DNA of 64,000 bases from CAKRJP01 sp963658085 (GTDB lineage Bacteria > Bacillota > Clostridia > Lachnospirales > Lachnospiraceae), in assembly GCA_963658085.1 (NCBI GenBank), contig CAVKOU010000009.1, forward strand, positions 1 through 64,000. Direction: 5' to 3'. The notes beneath the pieces were generated by a model that saw nothing but the letters and a program-made list of their open reading frames with translations, was not told where the DNA came from and made no database searches. This document shows positions 14,022 through 23,968 of the stretch, piece after piece. Positions within the stretch are counted from its first letter, which is position 1, and each line of letters opens with the position of its first letter. Made by a program: the position numbers and the translations under genes.

Positions 14022-17017
14022 ACAAGAAGAAAACAGTGATAGGAGCGGTGATTGCGGTAATCGCAGCGTTGCTCATATTCGTAGGCTATAAAATATATGA
14101 TTTAATGTTTAACGGTTCTGTCAAAGTACAAATGGTGGATGTGATAACTGCAATTGGGCAATGTAAATTGCAGTTGATTGTAGGAGGAATCATCTTACTG
14201 GCAGGAATTGTATGTCTGATTATTTCAGGAATAAAGAAAGGACAGATAAGAGCGGTATTTACTGTACAGGGATGTGTTGCAGTGGTGATGGCTTTCGTAA
14301 CAACAATCTCATGGATCTGCATGGGACCGCAGTATTCGGTTGTTAACAATGTGTTCGCAGGTAATGATAAGATACAGGAAGACCATAAGGAGAATTCATT
14401 AGAAACCGCTGAAAAAATAGCTGAAGAGGGAATCGTATTACTGAAAAATGATGATGAAGCACTGCCACTTGCAGGACAGACAAAATTGAATGTATTTGGG
14501 TGGTCTTCGGTTAGTCCGGTATATGGCGGAGGGGGATCCGGTTCATCAGATTCTTCAAATGCGGTATCTCTGATTGATGGACTTCATGAAGCCGGTTTTG
14601 AAACAAATACGGCTTTAGAAAATTTTTATACGAATTTCAGGGAAGACAGACCAACCATCAGTTTCTTTGGTGTGGATTTTACGATTCCAGAACCTTCCAT
14701 GGACGAGTATGAGAAAGAAAATCTTTTTGAAAATGCAAAAGAATATTCTGATACGGCGTTGGTTGTAGTTTCACGTTCAAGTGGGGAAGGATCAGATCTG
14801 GCAATGAATCTTTCTGATAATAATAATTTCACGATTGGAGAGAATGGAGAGCCTGTCACTTTCTCCACCCAGGAAGATGACATTGATGGAACAAAGAGTT
14901 ATCTGGAACTCTCAAATCGTGAAACTTCTATGATCGAAGAAGTAGCAAGCGATTTTGAAAATATTATTGTTGTAGTCAATTCTGCACAACCAATGGAGTT
15001 GGGATGGGTAGATACCTATGATAATATTAAAGGTGTGGTATGGTGCCCGAGCCCGGGACAAGTGGGATTTCGTGCACTTGGTAAAATATTAAACGGAGAG
15101 GTTAATCCATCCGGTCATTTAGTAGATACTTTTGTTTATGACCTTCATGAAACACCGTATATCAACAATTTTGGAAGCTTTGAATATGATAACTATGAAG
15201 ATGTTACGGGAGGTGAGGATAACAAAGCTATTTTTGTAAATTACAATGAAGGTATTTACGTAGGATATAAATTTTATGAGACAGCAGCCGTAGAGGGACT
15301 GATTGATTATGATACAACGGTACAGTATCCATTTGGTTATGGATTAAGTTATACAGATTTTAAGGCAGATATCACAAATGTACAGGATGATGGCAATAAC
15401 ATCACACTGGATATCAATGTGGAAAATACTGGTGATACAGCAGGGAAATTCGTGGCAGAAATCTTCTTTACGCCTCCGTACACGAATGGTGGAATTGAAA
15501 AAGCAAGCATGAATCTTGTGGAATATGTAAAGACAGATGAAATTGAAGCGGGTGGATCTCAGACAGTTACAGTAGAATTCACTTATGAAGATATGGCATC
15601 TTATGATTCGGAATGTATAAAGAGCAGTAATGGTGCTTATGTACTGGAAAGTGGAGATTATAAGATTCAATTATGCAGTGATGCGCATACGGTATTGGAT
15701 ACCTATACAGCAACGGTGGAGAAAGATATCATTTATGATGAGGAACATGACGGAAAACGTTCCGGCGATGAGGTTGCAGCAACAAATCAGTTTGACTACG
15801 CGAAGGGAGATGTGACTTATCTTAGTAGGGCAGATCATTTTGCTAACTATGAAGAAGCTATAAAAGCTCCGACACAGACGGAAATGACTGAGGAAGAAAA
15901 AGAAAATTATTCATCAAGAATTACGTTTGATGCCTCGGATTACGACGATTCGGATGTAAAAATGCCTGTAACCGGAGCGGAAAATGGGCTTGAGATCCAG
16001 GATATGACAGGCGTTGCCTATGATGATGAAAAATGGGATTCTCTGTTAGATGAACTGACAGTGGATGAGCTAATGAATCTTGCAGGAGATGGAACTTATC
16101 ATATTCCGGCAACAGAGAGTATCAATCTTCCATATATTTTTAGCACTGATGGTCCTACGGCAGTAAACAGTTTCTTTACAGGAAAGACCGGAACCGCTTT
16201 TCCGGCACCTGTTTTAATGACTGCAACATGGAACAAAGAACTTGCGGCAGAATTTGGTGACTGCATTGGACAGGAATTAGAAGACTACGGTTTTACCGGA
16301 TGGTTTGGTTCTGGTATGAATATTCACAGAACAGCATTCTCAGGAAGAAACTTTGAATATTATTCTGAAGACGGAACCTTGTCTGGTATTGTTGCAGCAA
16401 AAGAAATTGCAGCGGTTCGTGAACACGGAATTATTACCTATATTAAGCATTTTGCTTTAAATGACTCGGAGACAGATCGTGCAAAGGGAATTTGCACATG
16501 GTCAAATGAACAGGCTATCCGTGAAATTTATTTAAAATCCTTCGAATATGCAGTAAAAGAAGGCGGTTCCAACGGTATTATGAACTCCAAAAACGGAATC
16601 GGAAGTAAATGGGTTGGAGCAAATCCGGAACTTATGACAAATGTATTGCGCGGAGAATGGGGGTTTGAAGGTACGGTTATTACAGATTCTCTTGATACAG
16701 CCAGCGAATATTATCAGAGTCCGGATGCAGCAGTACGTGCCGGTACGGATGCAATGATGCCAATGAGTTATACAACCGGAGAAGAGTATTGGGAAGACGC
16801 ATCAGCAGGTACAGTAAGTGCATTAAGAACAGCAGCACATCATACCCTTTATACGCTTGCCAATTCTAACGCGATGGAAATTAGGACGGGAACACCTGTA
16901 TGGGTACTTACCTTCTGGGGAGCTGATACAGTGATTATTCTACTCTTAGTAATTTGGGAAGTGATGACAATTCGTTCTTACAAAAAAAGAGTAAATAAAA
17001 ACATGATTCACTCATAA
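14018..17017 (+). CDS. Membrane-anchored GH3 beta-glycosidase with reversed domain order
   Basis: A 999-aa GH3 enzyme. Three N-terminal membrane segments (about residues 7-27, 50-70 and 80-100) come before the alpha/beta sandwich domain (EEGIVLLKNDDEALPL onward, about 132-400), a fibronectin-III-like domain starting near FGYGLSYTDF (about 440-570), and last the TIM barrel (about 680-930) with YIKHFALND and nucleophile D890 in VITDSLD. A fourth membrane segment closes the protein (about 965-985). Most GH3 enzymes have the barrel first; the swapped order is known in some rumen bacterial beta-glucosidases. The catalytic part is presumably outside the cell. Substrate unknown, probably a beta-glucoside or xyloside. 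Confidence 0.88.
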   Translation: MNKKKTVIGAVIAVIAALLIFVGYKIYDLMFNGSVKVQMVDVITAIGQCKLQLIVGGIILLAGIVCLIISGIKKGQIRAVFTVQGCVAVVMAFVTTISWICMGPQYSVVNNVFAGNDKIQEDHKENSLETAEKIAEEGIVLLKNDDEALPLAGQTKLNVFGWSSVSPVYGGGGSGSSDSSNAVSLIDGLHEAGFETNTALENFYTNFREDRPTISFFGVDFTIPEPSMDEYEKENLFENAKEYSDTALVVVSRSSGEGSDLAMNLSDNNNFTIGENGEPVTFSTQEDDIDGTKSYLELSNRETSMIEEVASDFENIIVVVNSAQPMELGWVDTYDNIKGVVWCPSPGQVGFRALGKILNGEVNPSGHLVDTFVYDLHETPYINNFGSFEYDNYEDVTGGEDNKAIFVNYNEGIYVGYKFYETAAVEGLIDYDTTVQYPFGYGLSYTDFKADITNVQDDGNNITLDINVENTGDTAGKFVAEIFFTPPYTNGGIEKASMNLVEYVKTDEIEAGGSQTVTVEFTYEDMASYDSECIKSSNGAYVLESGDYKIQLCSDAHTVLDTYTATVEKDIIYDEEHDGKRSGDEVAATNQFDYAKGDVTYLSRADHFANYEEAIKAPTQTEMTEEEKENYSSRITFDASDYDDSDVKMPVTGAENGLEIQDMTGVAYDDEKWDSLLDELTVDELMNLAGDGTYHIPATESINLPYIFSTDGPTAVNSFFTGKTGTAFPAPVLMTATWNKELAAEFGDCIGQELEDYGFTGWFGSGMNIHRTAFSGRNFEYYSEDGTLSGIVAAKEIAAVREHGIITYIKHFALNDSETDRAKGICTWSNEQAIREIYLKSFEYAVKEGGSNGIMNSKNGIGSKWVGANPELMTNVLRGEWGFEGTVITDSLDTASEYYQSPDAAVRAGTDAMMPMSYTTGEEYWEDASAGTVSALRTAAHHTLYTLANSNAMEIRTGTPVWVLTFWGADTVIILLLVIWEVMTIRSYKKRVNKNMIHS

Positions 17018-17025
17018 TCATAAAA

Positions 17026-17085
17026 ATAAGAGCTTTCGCGGTGGAGAGAAGTCTTAGGATTTTTCTCCTGCGAAAGCTTATTTTA
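17026..17085 (+). terminator. Terminator after the glycosidase operon
   Basis: An imperfect hairpin: ataagagctttcgcg...ggagagaa (17026-17050) pairs with ttctcctgcgaaagcttat (17063-17081), followed by TTTTAT. Confidence 0.7.
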
Positions 17086-17193
17086 TATGGTTTCCAAGCT
17101 TAATTAAATAAGGTTCAAGGGAGAATCCCGGGAGATAGCTAGACAAAAGTAAGTTTTTTGTGTAAAATATGCATCAAATGTTTAGGAGAGCTT

Positions 17194-18054
17194 ATGAAAA
17201 CTATTAGAAAAATATATGATCAAATTACGGATATCACATCCGGCATCTCCAGTCATCACGTGGGAGCATATGCGGCACAGACTTCTTATTTTTTGATGCT
17301 GTCTCTGTTCCCTATTATTTTGCTACTGCTTACCATGGTAAAATATACGCCCCTTACAAAGGCGGACATTATGACGGCGGTGATACAGATTTTTCCATCT
17401 ACCGTCACTTCCCTGATTACTTCCATTGTGAATCAGGTCTATAGTCAGTCTTTAGCCATGGTGCCACTGACATTGCTTGTGACTTTGTGGGCTGCAGGAA
17501 AAGGCGTGCTGGCCTTGACTACCGGACTGAATAATGTATATAGCTGCGTGGAGACTCGTAACTATGTGATTCTTAGAATCCGAGCTACCGTATATACGGT
17601 AATGATGCTGATGGTCGTAATCAGTCTCTTGGGACTTGCGGTATTTGGTAATACCTTAGATGTATTTATTGGGAAATACCTCCCCTTTGTGGCAGATGTC
17701 TATCGGAAGATTTTAGGGCTTCGTTCGATGATCACTTCGGTAATCATGATCTTTTTTACATTGATCGTATACAAATTTTTGCCCAATAGAAAATGCAAAT
17801 TCTTAAGTCAGATCCCGGGAGCTGTTTTTGCCACCGCAGGATGGATGGTAGTATCCTGGATTTTCTCGGTTTACCTGGATATCTTTACAGGATTTTCCAC
17901 CATGTATGGAAGTTTGACGACCATTGTGTTGATTCTTCTGTGGATGTATTTTTGTATGTATTGTACCCTTCTTGGGGGCGAGGTGAATGTTCGGGTAGAA
18001 AAGATGTTTTTATCACAACAAAAGAAAAGGGAAGAGTGCAAACCGGATGTGTAG
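17194..18054 (+). CDS. YihY/BrkB-family inner membrane protein
   Basis: A 286-aa protein of the YihY/UPF0761 family, once mislabelled RNase BN. It has six hydrophobic segments and the family motifs AAQTSYFLMLSLFPIILLL near the start, LWAAGKGVLALTTGLNNVY, and near the end YGSLTTIVLILLWMYFCMYCTLLGGEVN. Function is not established; a transporter role has been suggested. The frame is open to 17158, but TTAGGAGAG before the ATG at 17194 sets the start. It is flanked by terminators on both sides and is probably monocistronic. Confidence 0.88.
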   Translation: MKTIRKIYDQITDITSGISSHHVGAYAAQTSYFLMLSLFPIILLLLTMVKYTPLTKADIMTAVIQIFPSTVTSLITSIVNQVYSQSLAMVPLTLLVTLWAAGKGVLALTTGLNNVYSCVETRNYVILRIRATVYTVMMLMVVISLLGLAVFGNTLDVFIGKYLPFVADVYRKILGLRSMITSVIMIFFTLIVYKFLPNRKCKFLSQIPGAVFATAGWMVVSWIFSVYLDIFTGFSTMYGSLTTIVLILLWMYFCMYCTLLGGEVNVRVEKMFLSQQKKREECKPDV

Positions 18055-18077
18055 AAGTACCATCTGGGGGGAAGAAG

Positions 18078-18122
18078 GAATGCTTAAAGATTCAAATTTG
18101 AAATTTAAGCATTCTTTTTTTA
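18078..18122 (+). terminator. Terminator after the YihY-family gene
   Basis: An 11-bp stem (18078-18088 with 18104-18114) followed by eight T residues. Confidence 0.85.
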
Positions 18123-18201
18123 TACATTACTATAAAAAGTGCGTATAATATAGTGTATGGTGAAGGAAATCCAATAGACTGGAAAAGAAAGGGATAGAAT
18201 C

Positions 18202-19041
18202 ATGCAAATAAAAAAACTGACGGGGAAGGAACTTAGGAAGGCGAGTGTTTTAGTGCCTGATGAGATATTACGGAATGGGACGCTGGTGTTAGGAGGCAGC
18301 GCAAAGGAAAACCTGGCGGGGGTGGTTGTATTGATGAAGCGAGATCAGGACTGGGTTGTAACATGGCTTTATGTGGAGTCTGAATATCGAAAGCAGGGAT
18401 ATGGCAGTGCCCTTCTTCAGGGGGCTTTAACGGCAGCAAAGAGTGCAGGAGCGCTGACATTGTCCATGAATATAGACGGAGACAGTGAAGCTGGACGATT
18501 GATGGCTTTTATGTTGACCAAATATTTCTTTTGTCTTCATTTTGAACGTATAGCTAGTATTCAGATCACAAGGGATCAGTTAGAAAAATCTGTAATATTT
18601 GCAGATCCACGATATGCCGGGGAGAATAAAAGACGATCTTCTAAGGTGTGTTCTTTGCGTGATTTGAAGTCTACAGAGCTTTTTTCATTTCTGGAAGACT
18701 GTGAGAGACGAGGAAATTATCTAGTGAGTCGTGCAGATTATCGCAGTGCCGATGGAAGAGTAAGTAAGGTTTTAGTATTCGAAGGACAGATTGTAGGCGT
18801 GGTACTTCTAGAACGAAATGAGGAGAATGTGTATGAACTTCAGTTAAGCTACGTGGAGAGAAAATGCCAGACGGAGTTTATCAGTCTGATCCGAGAGGCA
18901 GCTTTTAGCCTTCGGGAAGAAGAATGGGAAAAACTGGAATTTGTCTGTATGGATTCTTCGGTCTTGCATCTGGCAGACCATATTTTCCCGGAAAAAGAAA
19001 TTACCTGGAAGTGTATGATTACAGGAGAACGATGGTTATAG
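18202..19041 (+). CDS. GNAT-family acetyltransferase
   Basis: A 279-aa protein. Residues ~1-125 are a GNAT fold with the acetyl-CoA pyrophosphate loop region WLYVESEYRKQGYGSALLQGAL (R/Q-x-x-G-x-G/A pattern as RKQGYGSA). The C-terminal half (about 150-279) resembles a second, degenerate GNAT-like domain without a clear loop motif. Substrate unknown. A TATAAT box at 18144-18149 lies 53 bases upstream and AAGAAAGGG gives the ribosome site. It is only 24 bases before the 837-aa C39-like protein gene, so the two are likely co-transcribed. Confidence 0.75.
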   Translation: MQIKKLTGKELRKASVLVPDEILRNGTLVLGGSAKENLAGVVVLMKRDQDWVVTWLYVESEYRKQGYGSALLQGALTAAKSAGALTLSMNIDGDSEAGRLMAFMLTKYFFCLHFERIASIQITRDQLEKSVIFADPRYAGENKRRSSKVCSLRDLKSTELFSFLEDCERRGNYLVSRADYRSADGRVSKVLVFEGQIVGVVLLERNEENVYELQLSYVERKCQTEFISLIREAAFSLREEEWEKLEFVCMDSSVLHLADHIFPEKEITWKCMITGERWL

Positions 19042-19065
19042 AAGAGTGATATAGGAGAATGGTAT

Positions 19066-21579
19066 ATGGGATTATTTAGTAAAAAGAAGAAAACACAAAC
19101 GGAACTTCTGTCTGAACGTCTAGATGTTATGATGGGTGACAAACAACAGACGCTGTCAACATTTTATCTCTCAGAGATGGCGCAGGAGGACGAAATTAAA
19201 GAAAAGATTGCTCATCCACCAAAGGAAATCTGGAAGAAGAATCGCTACAAAAAGAGAAGACAGTCAGAACTGGAAGAACTGAAGGCGAAACATGATCAAC
19301 TCTTTCACCGGGAAGGAATGGCTGAGGCCCAAGGGGCAAGCGAAAAAGTGAATCAGGAATTGAATGAAAAAAAAGAAGGAAAAGGGTATGTAAGTATTTC
19401 AGATATTGAGGAAGTATTTCGATCTAAGGAGATTTACGATGCTAAGGAATTAGTAGAGGTAAAAGCCTTCTTGCCACCTACAGAGCGCTATAATAGCTGC
19501 CAGGAAGCCCTGGAATTTTATAAGAAGGAGGAAGGTGAAAAGCCGGAGTTGGATGAGAAGACAAAAGCCTCTGTGGACGCCTCTCTTACGAGTATTCTAG
19601 GCGAGGGTGTGGATTTGGATAATGCAAGGGAATTTGTGGAAAAAGAGCACCCAGAGCTTCATAAGCTCTTGAATTACAAGGCTCTGTTAGAGAGTATAGA
19701 ACAAGAAATGGAAATTATGATCCGTAAGCCAGAAGCGAAGCTTATGGGACTTAAGAAGAGCGAATATGCAAAGCTTTATGGCCATAGGTTGACCGCAGAT
19801 GCCTTAGTGGCTCGTGCTTTGCTGCAACAGGAAAATTTATTACTGGAATATCGGGAATACCAAGATAAAAAAGCAAGAGAAGAAGAAAAAAGAGCAAGAG
19901 AAGAAGAAGAAAAAAGAGCAAAAGAAAAAGAAAGAGCGAAAAAGGCATATCCGTATCAGACAATCTATGACAAAATGAAAGATGTGGAGATAGGTGATAC
20001 TTTTTTGCCGGATAAATGTGCAATGGCGAAAAATTTTAAGTTTATTTACGATAAACTTAAAAGTTATTTAGAAAGTAAAATTATAAATCCAGACAAGGAT
20101 TTGGATAATGATTGGAAGATAATTCGTCAGTCGATGAAAAAATGTGCTCTCTTTGGGAAAATGGGACCGATTTCAGATATCACAACCTTTTCACTTCCTT
20201 TAATTAAAAAGACGGAATTTGGTGTGGATTTTTTAAAGAAGACGGATGAATCACTATTTCTTGCATATGCAGTCCAGACAGTGGCAGAGTCTTTTGCTGA
20301 GGCAATGAAGGAGGTGCCGAAACATGCCCCATGGATTGATAAAAACGATGTAAAAGATATAAAAGCTAAAACAGAAAAGCTAAAACAGAAGCTAAACCTT
20401 GATAAAGAATATAAAGATCGGATTGAAAAAGCAAAAAAGGATTTTAAGACAGAAAGGCATATTGGTATCGAGGAGAGTTGGCAGCAGTATCCAGAATGTT
20501 TCGCATATTATCAATTTATGAATGATGAGGTGGTAAAGACCAATCAATATTTAAAGGGAAACCGTGAGAAACCGGGACTTTTTGAAACGGCAGACTTCAA
20601 TGTTTTTGATTCCAATGATCCGAAGGTGCTGAAAGGTTATCTGGAAACATATAAGAAACAGTATATGGAAAAAGAAAATCACGATCCTATGTATGATGAA
20701 ATTTATGAATATCTGGAGAAGCATGTGAACTATCGAGTGGAGGCACAGACTCGATTAAAGAAAATTGCTGAAAATGGTTCGGTTGAGGAATACAAAAAAG
20801 GAAAGACATGGGAGGTTGATGAGAAAAAAGGAAGCTATCTCCTGAAAGGGTTTGAGACAACAAAGCAGAATACTGGCCAGGGATGTTGGTCTGTAGCTCT
20901 GGCAGCAATGCTCCAGTACCGAGGATTTAAGGTGGATCAGACGGATATTCGCAGTCATCGTTTCGAAGCAGACACTAAAGTCAACTATGATTCCAGTTAT
21001 TACCAAAATATGAATGGGGCTCTTAACATTGCCTATCACTTTAATCTTATAGCGGAGCTTGCACCGGATACCATGATGAAGCAGTTGTTCATTGGTGTGC
21101 TGCCCAAGAATCCAGAGTTAAAGAAAAAAATCCAAGACTTGGCGAAGGAAGCTATCGGAAAGAGTCATGGACCGCTGGCGGTACTTTTTAAGGGACATTA
21201 CCGGGTTATTTACGGTTGCGACGGAGAAAATGTGACCATGCATGATCCGTTGGAGGAAACGGTAAGGACCTGGAGTTTGGATGATTTGGTTAGTCAGATG
21301 AAGGGGGCTCGGGATCTAAGTTTCTATTGGTTATCAGATTTGCCGGAATTAAACGAAGAAGGAGAACGAGTTCTGGAAGTGGAAAACAAAGATCTTGAAA
21401 TTCGTTATAACAGAGAGGGTGTCTTAGAGTATCAGGGACGGGATGAGTATGAGGATCCGGGACTTTCTATTGTGCGCAACGGTTATGCACAGTTCTGCAC
21501 AGGTGGAGACGAGTGGAGTCGTGTAGAATATACATTCTTGCCGGCAAAAGAGAAACATAATCTGGGAAAGGATAAATAA
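19066..21579 (+). CDS. Large charged helical protein with C-terminal papain/C39-like cysteine protease domain
   Basis: An 837-aa protein with no signal peptide or membrane segment. Residues 1-590 are highly charged and mostly helical, with a basic start (FSKKKKTQ) and a Lys/Glu/Arg-rich coil at about 267-292. Residues ~595-790 resemble papain-like C39 peptidases: GQGCWSVALAAMLQ with nucleophile C607, then GHYRVIYG with H711 and the aspartate of HDP at D727. The GPLAVLFKGHYRVI spacing is typical of that group. I do not recognise the N-terminal region. It may process a partner protein or be an effector; no secretion genes are adjacent. AGGAGA precedes the ATG. Confidence 0.72.
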   Translation: MGLFSKKKKTQTELLSERLDVMMGDKQQTLSTFYLSEMAQEDEIKEKIAHPPKEIWKKNRYKKRRQSELEELKAKHDQLFHREGMAEAQGASEKVNQELNEKKEGKGYVSISDIEEVFRSKEIYDAKELVEVKAFLPPTERYNSCQEALEFYKKEEGEKPELDEKTKASVDASLTSILGEGVDLDNAREFVEKEHPELHKLLNYKALLESIEQEMEIMIRKPEAKLMGLKKSEYAKLYGHRLTADALVARALLQQENLLLEYREYQDKKAREEEKRAREEEEKRAKEKERAKKAYPYQTIYDKMKDVEIGDTFLPDKCAMAKNFKFIYDKLKSYLESKIINPDKDLDNDWKIIRQSMKKCALFGKMGPISDITTFSLPLIKKTEFGVDFLKKTDESLFLAYAVQTVAESFAEAMKEVPKHAPWIDKNDVKDIKAKTEKLKQKLNLDKEYKDRIEKAKKDFKTERHIGIEESWQQYPECFAYYQFMNDEVVKTNQYLKGNREKPGLFETADFNVFDSNDPKVLKGYLETYKKQYMEKENHDPMYDEIYEYLEKHVNYRVEAQTRLKKIAENGSVEEYKKGKTWEVDEKKGSYLLKGFETTKQNTGQGCWSVALAAMLQYRGFKVDQTDIRSHRFEADTKVNYDSSYYQNMNGALNIAYHFNLIAELAPDTMMKQLFIGVLPKNPELKKKIQDLAKEAIGKSHGPLAVLFKGHYRVIYGCDGENVTMHDPLEETVRTWSLDDLVSQMKGARDLSFYWLSDLPELNEEGERVLEVENKDLEIRYNREGVLEYQGRDEYEDPGLSIVRNGYAQFCTGGDEWSRVEYTFLPAKEKHNLGKDK

Positions 21580-21602
21580 GTAGTGCTGTAGAATTTTGGT
21601 AC

Positions 21603-21631
21603 TTGACAAGGACGGGATTGTCATGATAAAG
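21603..21631 (+). promoter_or_regulatory. ptsG promoter
   Basis: A perfect TTGACA (21603-21608) with an imperfect -10 (GATAAA, 21625-21630) 16 bp further on. The transcript would start just before the antiterminator target. Confidence 0.6.
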
Positions 21632-21642
21632 TTTCGACAGAT

Positions 21643-21678
21643 ATAGTGTGTTACTCGAGTTTTGGAGGCATTAACTAT
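21643..21678 (+). promoter_or_regulatory. RAT-type antiterminator site (GlcT/LicT target)
   Basis: The segment starts ATAGT and ends ACTAT (pairing arms), contains TGTTACT on the 5' side and AGGCA on the 3' side, and has the two-internal-loop layout of ribonucleic antiterminator targets. It overlaps the 5' arm of the terminator that follows, so the two structures exclude each other. The antiterminator gene lies directly downstream of ptsG. Confidence 0.7.
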
Positions 21679-21718
21679 ACATAACAATTAATGTTTATGT
21701 ATGTTAATGCCTTTTTTT
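21666..21718 (+). terminator. Leader terminator controlling ptsG
   Basis: A long stem (21666-21684 with 21695-21712, one bulged base) followed by TTTTTTT. It sits between promoter and gene, so it works as an attenuator relieved when the antiterminator protein binds the RAT. Confidence 0.85.
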
Positions 21719-21781
21719 ATTTTTTACCTGCAAGGAAGAAGGCATTCATGCATAGCGGGAAAAAGAAAAGGAGTAAGACAC

Positions 21782-23947
21782 ATGAAAGACAAAATTTTTA
21801 GCGTTTTGCAGCGTGTGGGACGAAGCTTTATGCTTCCTATTGCGATTCTGCCTGTGGCAGGTCTCTTGCTTGGAATCGGAAGCTCATTTACAAACGCTAC
21901 AACCATTGAAACCTATGGACTTACGGGTATTTTGGGAGAGGGAACCGTCCTTCACTCTCTGCTTGTTATCATGAATAGCGTGGGAAGTGCGGTGTTTGAT
22001 AACCTGCCTTTGATCTTTGCAATAGGTGTTGCCATTGGAATGGCAAAGAAGGAGAAGGAAGTATCGGCGTTAGCAGCTGTAATTGCTTACTTTGTTATGA
22101 ACACAGCCATCAATGCCATGTTAACGGTAACAGGGGATATTCTGGAAAATGGTGAGATTGCAGAGCACGTGCTGGATGGAACCATTACTTCTGTATGTGG
22201 TATTCAATCCTTGCAGATGGGTGTATTTGGCGGTATTATAGTAGGACTGGGAGTTGCTGCGCTGCACAATCGTTTCTATAAGATTCAGCTTCCGGCAGCT
22301 TTAGCATTCTTTGGAGGTACCCGTTTTGTGCCGATTATTTCCACTATCGTTTATATGTTCGTGGGAATTGCTATGTATTTTGTATGGCCGATCGTACAGA
22401 ATGGAATCTATGCTTTAGGAGGTCTTGTAACCGGATCCGGATATATTGGAACCTTGATCTTTGGACTGATCAAACGAGCATTGATCCCTTTTGGACTTCA
22501 TCATGTATTCTATATGCCATTCTGGCAGACAGCTGTTGGTGGAACCATGGAAGTTGCAGGACAGACCGTGCAGGGAGGACAGAATATTTTCTTCGCACAG
22601 TTAGCTGATTCTGCAAATGTTGCACATTTTAGTGCCGATGCTACAAGATATTTCTCCGGAGAATTTATTTTCATGATCTTCGGACTTCCGGGAGCTGCTC
22701 TTGCCATGTATCAGTGCGCAAAGCCTGAGAAAAAGAAAGCTGCAGGAGGATTGCTTTTATCAGCAGCTCTTGCTTGTATGGCAACCGGTATTACAGAGCC
22801 TTTGGAATTTTCTTTCCTTTTTGTGGCTCCGGCTTTATTTGCGGTTCAGGTAGTGCTTGCAGGTAGCGCTTACATGATTGCACATATTCTAAATATTGCA
22901 GTGGGACTTACCTTCTCCGGTGGTTTCCTTGATTTCTTCTTGTTTGGTATTTTGCAGGGGAATGAAAAAACAAGTTGGATGCGAGTAATTCCTATAGGAA
23001 TTATTTATTTCTTCCTATATTATTTTATCTTCAAGTTTATGATTTTGAAGTTTGACTTTAAGACACCGGGGCGTGAGGACGATGATGTGGAGACAAAGCT
23101 TTATACAAAGGCAGATGTCAATGCAAGAAAAGAAGCAGGAAAGAGTGAGGACACTTCTGAAAGCAAGGATCCTTTAAGTGAGGCCATTACCAAGGGACTG
23201 GGCGGAAAGAAAAATATTTCCGATGTAGACTGCTGTGCAACCCGTCTTCGTTGTACCGTCCACAATGCAGATCTTGTAAATGATTCGATTTTAAAAAGTA
23301 CCGGCGCTTCTGGAGTGGTACACAGAGGTCAGGGTGTACAGGTTATTTACGGACCGAATGTAACGGTGATCAAAGCAAATTTAGAGGACTATCTTGAGAC
23401 TGCTCCGGAGACTTTAGAGAGTGTGGAAGAAGTTACTGCAACAGAAGAAAAAAATGTAGCCACGAATTCTGAGAAAAAGGTGGTAGACCGTATTGTGATC
23501 AGTAGTCCGATTACAGGCTTGGCGGCAGATTTGTCTACCACGCCGGATGAGGCATTTGCAGAAAGAATGATGGGAGATGGAGCGGTAGTAACTCCAAAGG
23601 ATTCATATGTGAGAGCTCCGGAGGACGGAGAGGTTGCTTTTGTATTTGATACAAAGCATGCGATTGGATTTATCACAGATTCTGGGATCAGTCTTTTGAT
23701 TCATATGGGAATCGATACTGTAAAATTAAATGGAGAAGGATTTGAGGCCTTAGTAGAAAGTGGACAGAAAGTGAAGAAGGGAGATCCGATGCTGAAGCTT
23801 GACTTAGAGTATTTGGAGGCTAACGCACCTTCTATCGCATCACCGGTTCTGTGCACGGAACTGGAAGATAATCAGAGAATTCATCTGTTAAAAGAGGGAA
23901 GGGTAGAGGCAGGAGAACCACTCTTTGAGGTGGAGATTTTGGAATAA
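21782..23947 (+). CDS. ptsG: PTS system glucose-type IICBA transporter
   Basis: A 721-aa single-chain enzyme II that imports and phosphorylates a hexose, most likely glucose. IIC (about 1-425) starts with LQRVGRSFMLPIAILPVAG and has about ten membrane segments. IIB (about 460-540) carries phospho-cysteine C485 in DCCATRLRC; IIA (about 570-700) carries H641 in LLIHMGIDTVKL. The IIC sequence favours glucose over N-acetylglucosamine, but this is inference. The frame is open back to 21701, through the terminator; AAAAGGAG just before the ATG at 21782 sets the start. The antiterminator gene follows after 21 bases. Confidence 0.92.
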   Translation: MKDKIFSVLQRVGRSFMLPIAILPVAGLLLGIGSSFTNATTIETYGLTGILGEGTVLHSLLVIMNSVGSAVFDNLPLIFAIGVAIGMAKKEKEVSALAAVIAYFVMNTAINAMLTVTGDILENGEIAEHVLDGTITSVCGIQSLQMGVFGGIIVGLGVAALHNRFYKIQLPAALAFFGGTRFVPIISTIVYMFVGIAMYFVWPIVQNGIYALGGLVTGSGYIGTLIFGLIKRALIPFGLHHVFYMPFWQTAVGGTMEVAGQTVQGGQNIFFAQLADSANVAHFSADATRYFSGEFIFMIFGLPGAALAMYQCAKPEKKKAAGGLLLSAALACMATGITEPLEFSFLFVAPALFAVQVVLAGSAYMIAHILNIAVGLTFSGGFLDFFLFGILQGNEKTSWMRVIPIGIIYFFLYYFIFKFMILKFDFKTPGREDDDVETKLYTKADVNARKEAGKSEDTSESKDPLSEAITKGLGGKKNISDVDCCATRLRCTVHNADLVNDSILKSTGASGVVHRGQGVQVIYGPNVTVIKANLEDYLETAPETLESVEEVTATEEKNVATNSEKKVVDRIVISSPITGLAADLSTTPDEAFAERMMGDGAVVTPKDSYVRAPEDGEVAFVFDTKHAIGFITDSGISLLIHMGIDTVKLNGEGFEALVESGQKVKKGDPMLKLDLEYLEANAPSIASPVLCTELEDNQRIHLLKEGRVEAGEPLFEVEILE

Positions 23948-23968
23948 ACTTACAACCAGGGGGAAAAG

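Noticed and set aside
18849..20023. Antisense ORFs in the GNAT and C39-like genes
   Set aside because: They are low-complexity (Phe/Leu/Ser-rich) reverse reads of Lys/Glu-rich coding sequence.
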